Shown one piece after another: positions 10,917 to 20,942 of a stretch of 64,000 nucleotides of DNA. The DNA is taken from assembly GCF_000341285.1 (NCBI RefSeq), contig NW_005178461.1, positions 120,387 through 184,386 of the forward strand. The letters are read 5' to 3'. This stretch comes from Galdieria sulphuraria (Eukaryota; Rhodophyta; Bangiophyceae; Galdieriales; Galdieriaceae). Under the pieces are notes generated by a model. The model worked only from the letters and a program-made list of their open reading frames with translations. It was not told the DNA's origin and searched no databases. Every line of letters begins with the position of its first letter. Positions within the stretch are counted from its first letter, which is position 1. The position numbers and the translations under genes are program-made.

Positions 10917-11690
10917 TCACCAGCTCTGACTAGGGCTAGGATATGAGGAAGAAGATTGGGAAGGAGATGGAGGAGAAGTTGGATGCTGCGATTGAGAAGG
11001 AGATGGAGGAGAAGTTGGATGCTGCGATTGAGAAGGAGATGGAGGAGGAGTTGGATGTTGCGATGGAGAAGGAGATGGAGGAGGAGTTGGATGTTGCGAT
11101 GGAGGAGGAGATGGAGAAGTTGGATGTTGCGATGGAGGAGAAGACGGAGGAGGAGTTGGATGTTGCGATGGAGGAGGAGATGGAGAAGTTGGATGTTGCG
11201 ATGGAGGAGGAGATGGAGGAGGAGTTGGATGTTGCGATGGAGGAGGAGATGGAGGAGGAGATGTGCAAATAGGTAGTGGAGTAGGTGATTCGCAGCTTTC
11301 ACAAGGTATGTATGGTTGATTGACAACCACATTAATTCCAATATTGATATCTTCACGTTCTCTCTCGACGACATACTGTTCTGAGTAGTTACACTTCTTC
11401 TCTACTCCTTGTTTGCCTTGAGAGGATTTCGACTCGGATGAGCCTGAAGGCTCCGAACCTCTTTCATACTCTTTCATTGCATGGTTGTCTGAATTGTCAC
11501 TTTTGTACAGAGACTGAGGAGTAAATACTGTTCTAAAGTAGTCAAGCATCCTTCTTAGCTCAACAAAATCTCTCTCCGTCAAATAGGGCTCCTCATTGTT
11601 TGTATTTAGGTCATTATATTTTACTGGTATTGCTGACGCTGCATATAGTACAACAAATGAGCATACGAGAATGAAGTACCAGCGACTCAT
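10917..11690 (-). CDS. Secreted proline-rich (extensin-like) repeat protein
   Basis: A single-exon frame of 257 residues. The N-terminus MSRWYFILVCSFVVLYAASA is a clear signal peptide with an Ala-x-Ala cleavage site. Residues 20-140 are hydrophilic with several Cys (KKCNYSEQY, PCESCESP). From about residue 140 to the end the protein is a repeat array of 11- or 12-residue units built on QHPT, PPPS and SPSQ, encoded by a 33/36-bp minisatellite. Such Ser-Pro-rich arrays are typical of hydroxyproline-rich wall or surface glycoproteins, which is the likely role. No catalytic domain or membrane anchor is visible. The repeat number may vary between strains. Confidence 0.7.
   Translation of the reverse strand: MSRWYFILVCSFVVLYAASAIPVKYNDLNTNNEEPYLTERDFVELRRMLDYFRTVFTPQSLYKSDNSDNHAMKEYERGSEPSGSSESKSSQGKQGVEKKCNYSEQYVVEREREDINIGINVVVNQPYIPCESCESPTPLPICTSPPPSPPPSQHPTPPPSPPPSQHPTSPSPPPSQHPTPPPSSPPSQHPTSPSPPPSQHPTPPPSPSPSQHPTPPPSPSQSQHPTSPPSPSQSQHPTSPPSPSQSSSSYPSPSQSW
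10960..11270. repeat. 33/36-bp coding minisatellite
   Basis: Roughly nine head-to-tail copies of a purine-rich unit (plus strand GGAGATGGAGGAGRAGTTGG followed by ATGYTGCGAT...). Units alternate between 36 and 33 bp, keeping the proline-rich frame open on the minus strand. Other frames are also open here purely because of the composition. Confidence 0.9.
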
Positions 11691-12310
11691 CAAAGATGCA
11701 GAAATGTTTCACTCGATTTCCGGGTTTTCCTTTTTAAAGCCAAATGTTAGCCAAATCCTAAGGCGATCCCGATTTCAAATGGATGCGACAGGCTGGATGG
11801 GGGAGCGGTTGCGCAGCAATCTGAAAATTAGCTTATTCCCGCCCTTGCAAAGCAAAGGAGCATTTTTTCCGGTTGAAGACCTTTGGAGTTGAGTGCTTTC
11901 AAGTTAAACCAGACTGCTCTGCACGTTACAATAACCTCTCTATCTTCTGTGTGTCATTTTTGAATTGTTGTTCACATTGTTACCAGTCTTTCTCCCTTTT
12001 TAAAGTATATTTATGGACTGTTGCATTGAAATACTAATAAAAAGTGTAAACTTGTTGCAAAAAATCAGCATAAAAGAATTCCAACTCACTGTATACCCAG
12101 TTGTATCTATCTGCCTGTTATTTTGAAACATGGCGCTTAAATAGCGAATGATCCCTGATAAGAATCCTAGATTCTCAAGAAGATCCCAGTCAACAGAATC
12201 CTATCCATATACGATTCGTTATTCATCCATTGAAGGAGACCCAGAAACGTCATTTAAAAGTGATGCAGCTTGCGTTGTAATCAATTATTTTTGTAACATT
12301 TGTTGAAGTT
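11691..12310. other. Divergent intergenic region, no gene recognised
   Basis: About 620 bp between the starts of the proline-rich secreted protein (minus) and the secreted phosphoesterase (plus). It is unusually long for this window and must hold both promoters. A frame of 98 codons at 11596-11892 begins without ATG and overlaps the proline-rich gene, so it was not called. The stretch before 12310 is AT-rich. Confidence 0.45.
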
Positions 12311-13508
12311 ATGGCATCTACAAAGCTTTCCTTATTGATTGGTCTATTTTGTTTCCTTGCATGGCTTGGAAACCTATCGACGATTGAGGCAACTGGTGAA
12401 GAATACCAATGTGATCAAGTATCACCTGAAAGTTTGGAGTGCACAGAAGTTACCAGCAACCTTCCATTCTTTGATCATGTTATAGTTATCATGATGGAAA
12501 ACACTGGAAGACCCAACATAACGGGAAACAAAAAGTACATGCCATATATCAATGAGTTGATTGAAACCGAAATGTATGCAGATCATTATCATGGCTACAC
12601 TAATCCCAGTTTGCCAAACTATATTGCTATTACTGCTGGTTCCCAATACTGGTCCTTTTCGGACAATCCAGATCAGGTACTTTTCTCCTTTTACCATTTT
12701 AAGCTTATTTCTTTTGAATTCTTTTGGTTAGGTCTTTCCACATACCAATATTGCTGATCTTTTAGAAGAGAGAGGAATGACATGGAAGAGTTATGCACAG
12801 TCTTTACCTTATACTGGTTATCTAGGCTATACCTATCCTGATGATTATGCAGCTGTTTACGTTAAGAAACATGTTCCATTTGCCTTTTATCCTCAAATTA
12901 CGAGCAATGCCAGTCGGCTTAAGAATATTGTACCTTATGAAGAGATTCTAAAGGATCTCGAGCAAGGAACACTTCCCAGCTATAGTTTTATAACTCCTGA
13001 TGTTTGCCACGATATGCATGGACAGTATTCATTGCACGTGGAATACGAATCTTCTATTCCAGAAGGAGGACCTTCAGACAAATATTGTCCCTTCAATGAT
13101 TACTACTTTTTATGGAAGAATGGAGACAACTTTGTGAAAGGAGCCATTACCAATATCACCCAGTCCAAAGTCTGGAAAGAGTCGAATTCAGTTATATTCC
13201 TTACTTGGGATCAAGCTGAAGTGGACTTTAATAAATCGACAGATGGTTGGCAATATGTGACCGCGGGGCCTGATTCTCCTGTTCTATTTCCGGGAACTGT
13301 ATTGTTACCTGCTGGTGGTGTTTATGGTGGTGGTCCTGTACCTTTGGTTGCCTTATGGAGTAAGAAACCTCATCATCATGTTGTCTATCATGAGTCGAGC
13401 AATCATTTGTTCACACTCAAGACAATACTTAAGGCATGGAATTTGCCTTTGTTGGGTTTCACTACCGATGCAATGCAAATCAAAAGCTTTGATAGTTTCT
13501 TCCAGTGA
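12311..13508 (+). CDS. Secreted phosphoesterase (acid phosphatase-like, PF04185 type)
   Basis: Two exons (12311-12676 and 12732-13508) give 380 residues. The first 27 residues form a signal peptide (LSLLIGLFCFLAWLGNL core). The mature part begins with FDHVIVIMMENTGR, the metal-site motif of the phosphoesterase family that includes acid phosphatases and phospholipase C-like enzymes. NYIAITAGSQYWS, FITPDVCHDMHGQ and FLTWDQAEVDF supply further metal and catalytic residues. Several NxT/S sites suggest glycosylation. No membrane anchor is visible, so it is probably secreted or periplasmic and may scavenge phosphate in an acidic medium. Homologues are commonest in bacteria and fungi, which makes ancient lateral transfer possible but untested. 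Confidence 0.75.
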
Positions 13509-13563
13509 TCTTTGCTGCTTGGAATAAATATTTGTATTCGTGTTTTTGCAGAAAAGTTTTCAA

Positions 13564-14241
13564 ATGGGATGTTTTCAAAGTCAACCGCAAGAATACCGTT
13601 CTTCGTCAGCAGTGGCAACAACGAGTTTTGCTCCCACCTACGCTGACGGTGACGGGTTTGTACAACCGCAAACCCCTTTGAAAACTTGGAATATTATATT
13701 AAGTGGTCAACATACTTTAGCTGCTCAACTGTTTAGCAAGTTGAAAGGGTCTCCAAACTTCGGAGTTTATGGAGAAAATACAAAGACTATATTTTGCGGT
13801 AACATAACCCTATTTATTCACTGGGTGGATATGAATGGAGAGTTTTTTCCGTTACCAACAGAGGCAGTGAGAGGAATTGTGTTTGTAGTCGATGCAACCA
13901 ACAAAGAGAGCTTATCTACTGCAAAAGAAAGTCTGGAACAAATATGTGGCTATTATTCTGAATATTTCCAGGACCTTATGTTACTTATCCTTGCTCAAGG
14001 TACAGAAGAACCTAATGCAGTTGGCTTTCGTGAAGCCAAGCACTTGTTGAGTTTGCGTTGGCTACCTGTGGATGGACACTTCATTCAGTCCTGTTCTGTG
14101 GATACTGGAGAGGGTGTTCAACAAGGATTGGAAAGTTTGATAAAAGGCATACTCCAAGTAGACTATCAGTTGGAGCAAGACGCAAGAATGCAGTCCATGT
14201 TGGCCTGGAGTATGTTTATGACTCCTATGCCTTTATTTTAA
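13564..14241 (+). CDS. ARF-like pseudo-GTPase with N-myristoylation signal
   Basis: A single-exon frame of 225 residues. MGCFQSQP is a strong N-myristoylation context with Cys3 available for palmitoylation. The fold follows ARF/ARL proteins: WNIILSGQHTLAAQLFSKL aligns with the P-loop strand and helix, GIVFVVDATNKESL with the G3-following strand, LLILAQGTEEPNAV with the usual LLVFANKQDLPNAM, and SCSVDTGEGVQQGLE with the G5 region. The key residues are lost: no GKT/S in the P-loop, no WDxGGQ, and NKxD replaced by QGTE. It is therefore unlikely to bind GTP in the normal way. It lies 55 bp downstream of the phosphoesterase on the same strand. A regulatory or scaffolding membrane role is inferred. 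Confidence 0.65.
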   Translation: MGCFQSQPQEYRSSSAVATTSFAPTYADGDGFVQPQTPLKTWNIILSGQHTLAAQLFSKLKGSPNFGVYGENTKTIFCGNITLFIHWVDMNGEFFPLPTEAVRGIVFVVDATNKESLSTAKESLEQICGYYSEYFQDLMLLILAQGTEEPNAVGFREAKHLLSLRWLPVDGHFIQSCSVDTGEGVQQGLESLIKGILQVDYQLEQDARMQSMLAWSMFMTPMPLF

Positions 14242-14305
14242 AAGACAAGTGATGGTATTTGAAACAACAAATTGTTACATACGAACTTTAAGCAATAGTA
14301 AACAC

Positions 14306-15016
14306 TTAAACTGGTGCTTCAAGTGGCAATCGGTTCTCTTTATGTAACCTTCGATAGTGATAGCGCACTTGTTGAAAGGAGTGAACGTTACCTAACGACT
14401 CAACCACTTTGTCAATGACTGCCTTTTCTGTTGTTACCGTTTGGTTCTTCACACAGTTTTCGACTATTTTTATTAATCTATCATCGTCTGCACCTTTTCT
14501 CCAACGGGTCGCCGTCTTTTTTACAGTGTTGCTGTTTCTTACACTTTCTCCCGTGGAAGTGGTGTTGGATTGCTTACTCTGTTGGGATGAAACCCATAAC
14601 TCATTGTCTGTAGCCTCCGACTCTGTATCCACAAGATACTTTCCCTCGTGGACGTCACTCCTTGTTGTTTGTACGACACTCGTTGCAAGTGGTACTGTAC
14701 CGTGAGTGCCAGTGTTTTGCATAGAAATCTCCTTTTCGTGCATAGTTGAGTTGGGCACGGATTGTGAAGGTCCCACATTAGAAAAGTTACTCTTTTGAGC
14801 TTCCAACGCGGACTGTTCCTTATCGATATCAGCTTGAGCTACCCAGTCACCTTTCTTTGCACTAGTATTATCAGCATGACATAAACATTCTTGGCCATGT
14901 CTTTCCAATACTTGTCCAATCTGATTACATAATTTTCCTAAATTGTGTAGCCAAGTTACTTCCTATATATATATTCCTCTAGTCAATCCAACTATACTCC
15001 CATTGTTACTTACCAT
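14306..15016 (-). CDS. SANT/MYB-like protein with 3-nt first coding exon
   Basis: Predicted exons are 15016-15014 (only the ATG) and 14962-14306, with a 51-bp GTAAGT...TATAG intron, giving 219 residues. Exon 2 is open from its acceptor and has no early in-frame Met, while an in-frame TAA precedes the ATG in exon 1. The C-terminal 65 residues (TRWRKGADDDRLIKIVENC through SFQQVRYHYRRLHKENR) look like a SANT/MYB-type helix-turn-helix: aromatic and basic residues at regular spacing. The centre is Ser/Thr/Gln-rich and low in complexity. The start lies only 33 bp below the stop of the WD40 gene on the same strand. A DNA-binding role is inferred, not shown. Confidence 0.5.
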
Positions 15017-15049
15017 TCTCTCTTCCCAATCCCGTCGTATTAAGAACTC

Positions 15050-16516
15050 TTAAATTGCATGTGATTTGGATTTGACTGGAACCCAAATCTTAATCAAATA
15101 ATCGGCTGAACAAGAAGCAAAGATCGGCTCCGTAGGATGAAAACAAACTCCATAAACTCTATCACTATGGCCATGACAACACTGAACCAAACAAGCAGTA
15201 CCTTCTGGTTGACCAACATCATAAATATAAATATTTCCATCGGCACTACCACTTGCCAAAGTAAGTGTTTCTTGTGGTCGATAGTTACTAAGCGGAACAA
15301 GTGAATGAATGTTACTCGTCTGATTGGCGACTGAATTACTGAATGAAATTCCACTCAAAGGATTGCCTTCTCTCGTATCTAACCGGTCTTTGGAACTTAA
15401 CCCAGACTTGATGAATCTCAGAAAATCAGCTCCTTGATAAAAAGAACAACGAATAGGCCAATTCTGACTCTTGATTCCTTTTAAAGTATGCAACAACTTT
15501 AAAGAATCTGTACAACTAGAACCCAATAAATAACCACCTCTATCGTAGACTCGAATAGTGTTGTCAAACGCATTAACAGCTAAATATTGTCCTTCTTCTT
15601 CTTCTCGAGGCCTTGACACTTCAAGATGACTTATAGGCCGCTTGCTATTATAAAATACTTCCAAAGGTTTGGAAAAGTAACGCATATCCCATCTTTTGAT
15701 ATAACCTCGATGGTCACCACTGGTCACCAAAATACCATCATAGTGAACATAAATAGAATTGACAGAACAATCATTCGTTATCACATTCGTGGACTTTTGC
15801 GTTCGTCTATCTAACATATGAATGTTGCCTTGACTGGTACTTGCGACCAACAACTGAGGCTGTCCCTTACAAAATTCTACATTCTGTACCAAACCTGATA
15901 AGGAATAGGAAGCTAACCATTTGATGGTTGCTCCTTCTTCCAAACTCCATTCTTTCACTTGTCTATCGTATCCACAAGTTGCCAAGTTTGTGCTATCCGA
16001 ATTCCAGCAAAGGTCAGATATACTGGAAGTATGAGCGTCCATCAACAACAAAGCAGGTTCAGTAGGCTTATCTAACTGCCATATACGAAGACTCTTATCT
16101 TGCGAACCACTTCCAATGAGTCTTCCACACTTTGAAAATTCTACAACGTAAACTGCTCCCAAGTGTCCAGCCAAGTCAAACTTCCAACCAAACCTAGAAA
16201 AACTACCAGATTCTCCTTTACTAGGATCTTTCCAATCCCACTCCATATTATGCAAATAACCTTCAAAAGATGTGTTGGTGGAAGTACGATATTCGTTGTT
16301 GTCTTCGTTGGTAGGAATCAGTGCAACATCCAAGTCAAAAACTTCTTCTTTGGAAGCTTTGGAAACCGATAGTTCGAAAACTGATCTTCTCAAGTCATGG
16401 TTTTCACTTTCTAGTAACTCGAGGCGTTCTTTCAACTGTTTCTTTTCTTTGGTTAATTGTTCTATTTGTTTCTTATAAAAAGAATCGGAAGAACTGCTAT
16501 TAGTTGTCTTCAACAT
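15050..16516 (-). CDS. WD40-repeat protein with N-terminal coiled coil
   Basis: A single-exon frame of 488 residues. Residues 10-50 form a short coiled coil rich in Lys and Glu (KKQIEQLTKEKKQLKERLELL). From about residue 110 there are at least six WD-like blades: GHLGAVYVVEFSKCGRLIGSG with LRIWQL, AHTSSISDLCW with VKEWSL, a blade ending IHMLDRR, IKRWDMR, TIRVYDR, and GHSDRVYGVCFHPTEPIF with LIKIWVP at the end. The layout recalls ATG16-like and other coiled-coil/WD40 scaffolds, but no diagnostic motif decides the family. It is divergent from the Lon gene (82 bp gap). Confidence 0.65.
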   Translation of the reverse strand: MLKTTNSSSSDSFYKKQIEQLTKEKKQLKERLELLESENHDLRRSVFELSVSKASKEEVFDLDVALIPTNEDNNEYRTSTNTSFEGYLHNMEWDWKDPSKGESGSFSRFGWKFDLAGHLGAVYVVEFSKCGRLIGSGSQDKSLRIWQLDKPTEPALLLMDAHTSSISDLCWNSDSTNLATCGYDRQVKEWSLEEGATIKWLASYSLSGLVQNVEFCKGQPQLLVASTSQGNIHMLDRRTQKSTNVITNDCSVNSIYVHYDGILVTSGDHRGYIKRWDMRYFSKPLEVFYNSKRPISHLEVSRPREEEEGQYLAVNAFDNTIRVYDRGGYLLGSSCTDSLKLLHTLKGIKSQNWPIRCSFYQGADFLRFIKSGLSSKDRLDTREGNPLSGISFSNSVANQTSNIHSLVPLSNYRPQETLTLASGSADGNIYIYDVGQPEGTACLVQCCHGHSDRVYGVCFHPTEPIFASCSADYLIKIWVPVKSKSHAI

Positions 16517-16598
16517 GAAGAATAATTCCTCAATGAATTGTTATTCATTTGCACCGAAGGAAGTGTTGTGAGCAAAGGACATTGTGTTTTGTAGAACC

Positions 16599-19500
16599 AT
16601 GTTATGGAGTAGTTATTATCGACAAACTTTACATAAGATCATTGGTTATGGTTATTCTCAACACTACTTTATGCAACGGTTAGGAACAGTGATTGGATAT
16701 GATTCTTTGGAAACTTTCAAGTTGATACAAGTACGTAAGATTCCAAGGCCTGAGTACCACTTTGACAATTGATATAGAAACGTTTATTATATCAACGAGC
16801 TTGTTATTATTGTGAAGATAATGGACACAATAACCAGAATGACAAGAAACCTTCCAACAAAGCTGAAGGGTTGACTGGCGCAAGTCATAACAACTCTTCT
16901 GGTAACAACGCTATCACCCCTTATCAACCAGATGGAAAAAGTGCCAACAGTGAAGGAGGTTCTGGTAACCAACTACTACAGGCAAGTGATTGGGTTATTT
17001 TCAATGCGGACCACAACACTGATATTCGATATTTATAGAAGTTTTCACGTCCTCAAGGACCCGCAGAACTTCCAGCCATTCCTTTGTTTAGAAGGCCTTT
17101 GTTTCCTGGAGTAGTGGCACCCATCACGGTTTCTGATCCTTCTGCCTGTGAAACTTTTATTAGCCTATTTCGATCGGGTTTTCGTTACGTGGGACTGTTT
17201 CTTCATAGAAATGCTGGACAAATTGGAGCTCCTTGGTCAGGACAAGTACCCAATCAGGCAACCGATTCTGTGGAGTCTTCGATGGAACAAAAGAATGAAT
17301 CGGATGAAGAAACAAATGAAACCGAAGTGAGTCAACAACAAGTCAAAAATGAGGACTCTCAAAGCACTATCCATCAACATCCTTTGTTTACTAATCCTTC
17401 CGAATTGTATCGAGTTGGAGTGTTGGCAGAATTATTTCGAGTCATTCCTCGTTCAACTGGAATCGAATTGACTTTTTTATGCCATCATCGCATTAGATGG
17501 ACGAGTGTTGGGAAGATAAAACCTATTTTATATCTCCAAACAGAACCAATTAGAGAAGAACCAGTGGATATTCATGACCCACAAGTAAGTGATAAAAGTA
17601 AAGTTTAACCAGTCTCTCAATGAAAATACAAAAGGTACGCGCCTATGCTTTGGCTATTGTGGAAACTTTGAAGGAAATCATGAACACCGGGTCGCTATAT
17701 AAGGAACAATTGCAACTTTTGTTGGAAAGTGTTGATGTCAACAATCCTTATCAATTAGCTGATTTAGGAGCATCGCTTACTTCAGCTGACCCACATTCTC
17801 TTCAACAAGTATTGGAAGGTATATATATATATATATATATATATTATTGATAATCAACTGAATATTATTTCCTTTTTCTTATGTCATAGCAATGAAATTG
17901 GAAGACCGACTGGTCAAAACATTAAATTTGTTAAAGACAGAATTGGAAACTGCTCGAGTACAACAAAAGATTAACAAACAAGTGGAAGTAAGTTGCATAG
18001 TTATGAAAGAAGGAATGAATGATGAATGTTTAATAAGGAGAGTGTTTCGAATGCTCAACGAAGATACTTTTTAACAGAACAGTTGAAATACATTAAAAAG
18101 GAATTGGGTTTAGAAAAAGATGAAAAGGAGACATTATTGGCCAAGTTTCGAGAAAGAATGGAAAAGAAAGCAATTCCAAAACAAGCTAAAGCAGTTATTG
18201 AAGAAGAACTATCTAAACTAAGTCTACTGGAACCAGCTAGTTCTGAATATTCCGTTTCGAGAAACTACTTGGAATGGCTGACAAGTTTACCTTGGGGTAT
18301 AACTACGTTGGATAAGTTGGACTTGAAGCACGCTGAAAAAATATTGGAAGAAGACCATTATGGTTTGAAAGACGTGAAACAACGCATTTTGGAATTTATT
18401 GCTGTCGGAAAGTTGAAGAATTCCATTCAAGGAAAAATTATTTTGTTTTCTGGTCCACCAGGAGTTGGAAAGACAAGTGTTGGAAAGAGCATCGCAAGAG
18501 CATTGGGAAGAAAATTTTTATAGGTAATGTGCATAATTGAAGTGGAAAAAAGTTATTGAGAATTAGAAAAAGATTTTCGGTGGGAGGAATGAGCGATGTT
18601 TCGGAAATCAAAGGCCATCGACGTACATATGTAGGAGCCATGCCAGGCAAATTGATACAAGCTCTGAAAGTTGCAGGATCTTCGAACCCTCTTATTATGA
18701 TCGATGAGATTGACAAGTTGGGAACGGGTTTTCAGGGAAGCCCTGCCGATGCACTATTGGAGGTCTTGGACAGAGAACAGAATTCGGCCTTTTTGGATCA
18801 CTATTTGGATGTTCCTTATGACTTATCGCAGGTATGAACAGTTTGTATTATTAGGTATGGTACATATTTAACAGTTTCCAGGTTTTGTTCATCTGTACTG
18901 CCAATTTGACGGAAGATATTCCACTTCCATTATTAGATAGAATGGAACATATTGAGTTGCCGGGATATGTACTTGATGAGAAAATTGCTATAGCTAAAAA
19001 GTATCTCGTTCCGAAAGCTAGAAAAGAGTCAGGCATAAAGGCTACCAATGTTGTCATAAGAGACTCTGCACTTCGTGCATTGGCCGAAGAATATTGCAAA
19101 GAGCCAGGAGTAAGAGATTTGCGCAATAAGATTGATGCCATTTATCGTAAAGCGGCATTAAAGATTGCCGATGATTCGTCTTCTAGTAAGTCGTCGTGAG
19201 ATAAGTGAATGGTGGGAGTATGAACATTGTTATTTTTCTAGGCAAACAAAAGATATCCATTTCTCAATCTGATTTGACTGAATATATTGGAACTCCACGT
19301 TTCAAGGATTGGCGGATTTACGAAATGACCCCTGCTGGTGTTGCTATTGGACTGTCTTATACTCGGCTGGGAGGTTCTCTTTTATACATTGAGGCAATTG
19401 ATACTGGTAGTGGCAAGGGTTCTTTAAAAACTACCGGTAGATTAGGTCAAGTGATGACAGAGAGCACAGATATTGCCTATTCTTTTGCCAAAGGTTACCT

Positions 19501-20035
19501 GAAAACGGTACAGGCAGCCAACCGCTTCTTTGAAACTGCTTCCATTCATTTGCATTTTCCTGAAGGAGCTTCTTCCAAGGAAGGCCCCAGTGCCGGATGT
19601 GCCATTGTAAGTCCAACTTTCTTATGATAGAAGAGATATTTTATTTGTCTAGGTCACAGCATTGCTAAGCTTGGCTATGAATATACCTGTTTGTGAGAAA
19701 CTGGCTATGACTGGTGAAATTACATTGACTGGAAAGGTATTGGCAGTTGGTGGTATTCGAGAAAAAGTTATGGCGGCTCGACAAGGAAATATGAAGACTG
19801 TAATCTTACCTGCAGGGAATAAGAGTGACTGGGAAGAGTTGGATGACTGTGTGAAGAATGGAATGCGAGGAATATTTGTGAAAGAATATAGTGAAGTAAG
19901 TGAAAATTCCAAGAAAGGGGTAAACTGATTTCTGGTTAGGTCTTTCAAGTTGCATTTCCTTCCATCAAGTTGGAACACAAATCTCTCAAAAAGAATTCTC
20001 ATCAGGAAGATACGAGTATTTCGGTAGCTGTTTAA
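16599..20035 (+). CDS. LON: Lon protease, mitochondrial type (apparent 1-nt frameshift in exon 6)
   Basis: Eleven exons: 16599-16730, 16778-16981, 17039-17584, 17635-17818, 17890-17987, 18038-18523, 18573-18831, 18882-19185, 19242-19606, 19653-19895, 19940-20035; about 971 residues if one extra base is ignored. Lon is an ATP-dependent serine protease of the organelle matrix. The first 55 residues are basic and aromatic, as in a mitochondrial presequence. The LON N-domain starts at [16 protein letters not shown]. The AAA+ part has GPPGVGKTS (Walker A) and [11 protein letters not shown] (Walker B). The protease part has the catalytic Ser in KEGPSAGCA and Lys in [10 protein letters not shown]. 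In exon 6 the run of five T (18515-18519) puts TAG in frame right before the donor; four T would give the conserved RKFYRFSVGG. Intron 2 is GC-AG. Confidence 0.9.
17819..17843. repeat. (TA)n microsatellite in Lon intron 4
   Basis: A pure alternating TA run that starts inside the splice donor (GTATATAT...) of a 71-bp intron. It makes this intron longer than its neighbours and is a likely length-variable site. Confidence 0.85.
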
Positions 20036-20074
20036 GAACAAATGCACATTTTATTGTCACTCCTGAAATAGGAT

Positions 20075-20914
20075 ATGATTGCAGCAAGTCGATTTTGGGG
20101 TACTCGAAAAGAAGAATATGATGCTCTTGATTCCCTTATATCCGACTTGTTGAGTTGTGTGGACCTTGTTCTAATACTTATTCGAACCGATTTAGATAAA
20201 ACAGATAGTTTGAACCTATTGGAAAAGAACTATTTTTCCTTATTAGGAAACCAACTTGTATTGTTAAGCACAAACCAAGACTATACACTTACTCAAGGCC
20301 TCAACTATTTGTTGACTACTGCTGTGAAGTGGTTCCATGAAACCCATCGACAGGAACAGATGCCTTTGTTCTTTTTGGTTTCGGTAGAAATACGCCCTAG
20401 TGCATTTATAAAATATTTGGTGAGCGTTATGGATGAAGACACTCTTTGTGCTGGCTGTGCTATTCCTCAGGAACATGCACAAGTACAAAGCATAAGAATG
20501 GGCTGGTTGGAGGCAAGGTTATCGATGCCAGAGGTTAAAACAATAGAACCTGTTTGTTCAGTTTCTTTATCTGCCTTTACTTGTCCTTGGAATACTTGTT
20601 GTTTGTGGAATATGAAGCATTTGCAACGAACAGGTTTCCTTATGGTTGCTGATTGGTTAACGCCACCAGGAATGGAAGAAGTGTCTGTGATTGCAGTGCA
20701 ACAAAAGCTATTTGGAATATTACGGCGACAAGTGAAATTAGTATATCTTCCTAGTCAGTGGGCTCCTATGAGACATATGGAAGGCTATTCATTGACGAGA
20801 AGGGATAATCATGAGGAAAAGATGCTTTCCAAACAACGTCGTACGCGAGAAATTATAGAGCAGTTAGGTAGTTGCACAGGAAATGTTATGATTTGTGTGC
20901 CCGAATTGTTATAA
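20075..20914 (+). CDS. Hypothetical protein, 279 residues
   Basis: A single-exon ATG frame starting 39 bp after the Lon stop on the same strand. I do not recognise a family. The first half has alternating hydrophobic stretches (LLSCVDLVLILIRTDLDKTD) that could be buried beta strands of an alpha/beta fold. The middle has four to six Cys in a short space (TLCAGCAIPQ, FTCPWNTCCLWN). The last 60 residues are basic (RRDNHEEKMLSKQRRTREIIEQL). No signal peptide or transmembrane helix is convincing. Codon use resembles neighbouring genes, so it is likely real. It converges with FAD4, with 28 bp between stops. Confidence 0.6.
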   Translation: MIAASRFWGTRKEEYDALDSLISDLLSCVDLVLILIRTDLDKTDSLNLLEKNYFSLLGNQLVLLSTNQDYTLTQGLNYLLTTAVKWFHETHRQEQMPLFFLVSVEIRPSAFIKYLVSVMDEDTLCAGCAIPQEHAQVQSIRMGWLEARLSMPEVKTIEPVCSVSLSAFTCPWNTCCLWNMKHLQRTGFLMVADWLTPPGMEEVSVIAVQQKLFGILRRQVKLVYLPSQWAPMRHMEGYSLTRRDNHEEKMLSKQRRTREIIEQLGSCTGNVMICVPELL

Positions 20915-20942
20915 AACACAAGTTTTTCACATCTTTTGTTTT

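Noticed and set aside
10943-11276. Three further open frames of about 106-110 codons inside the minisatellite, on both strands
   Set aside because: They exist because the repeat unit has no stop in several frames. Only the minus-strand proline-rich frame has a signal peptide and extends beyond the repeat.
11596-11892. 98-codon plus-strand frame opposite the proline-rich gene start
   Set aside because: It has no ATG at its start, overlaps a gene with a clear signal peptide on the other strand, and shows no motif.
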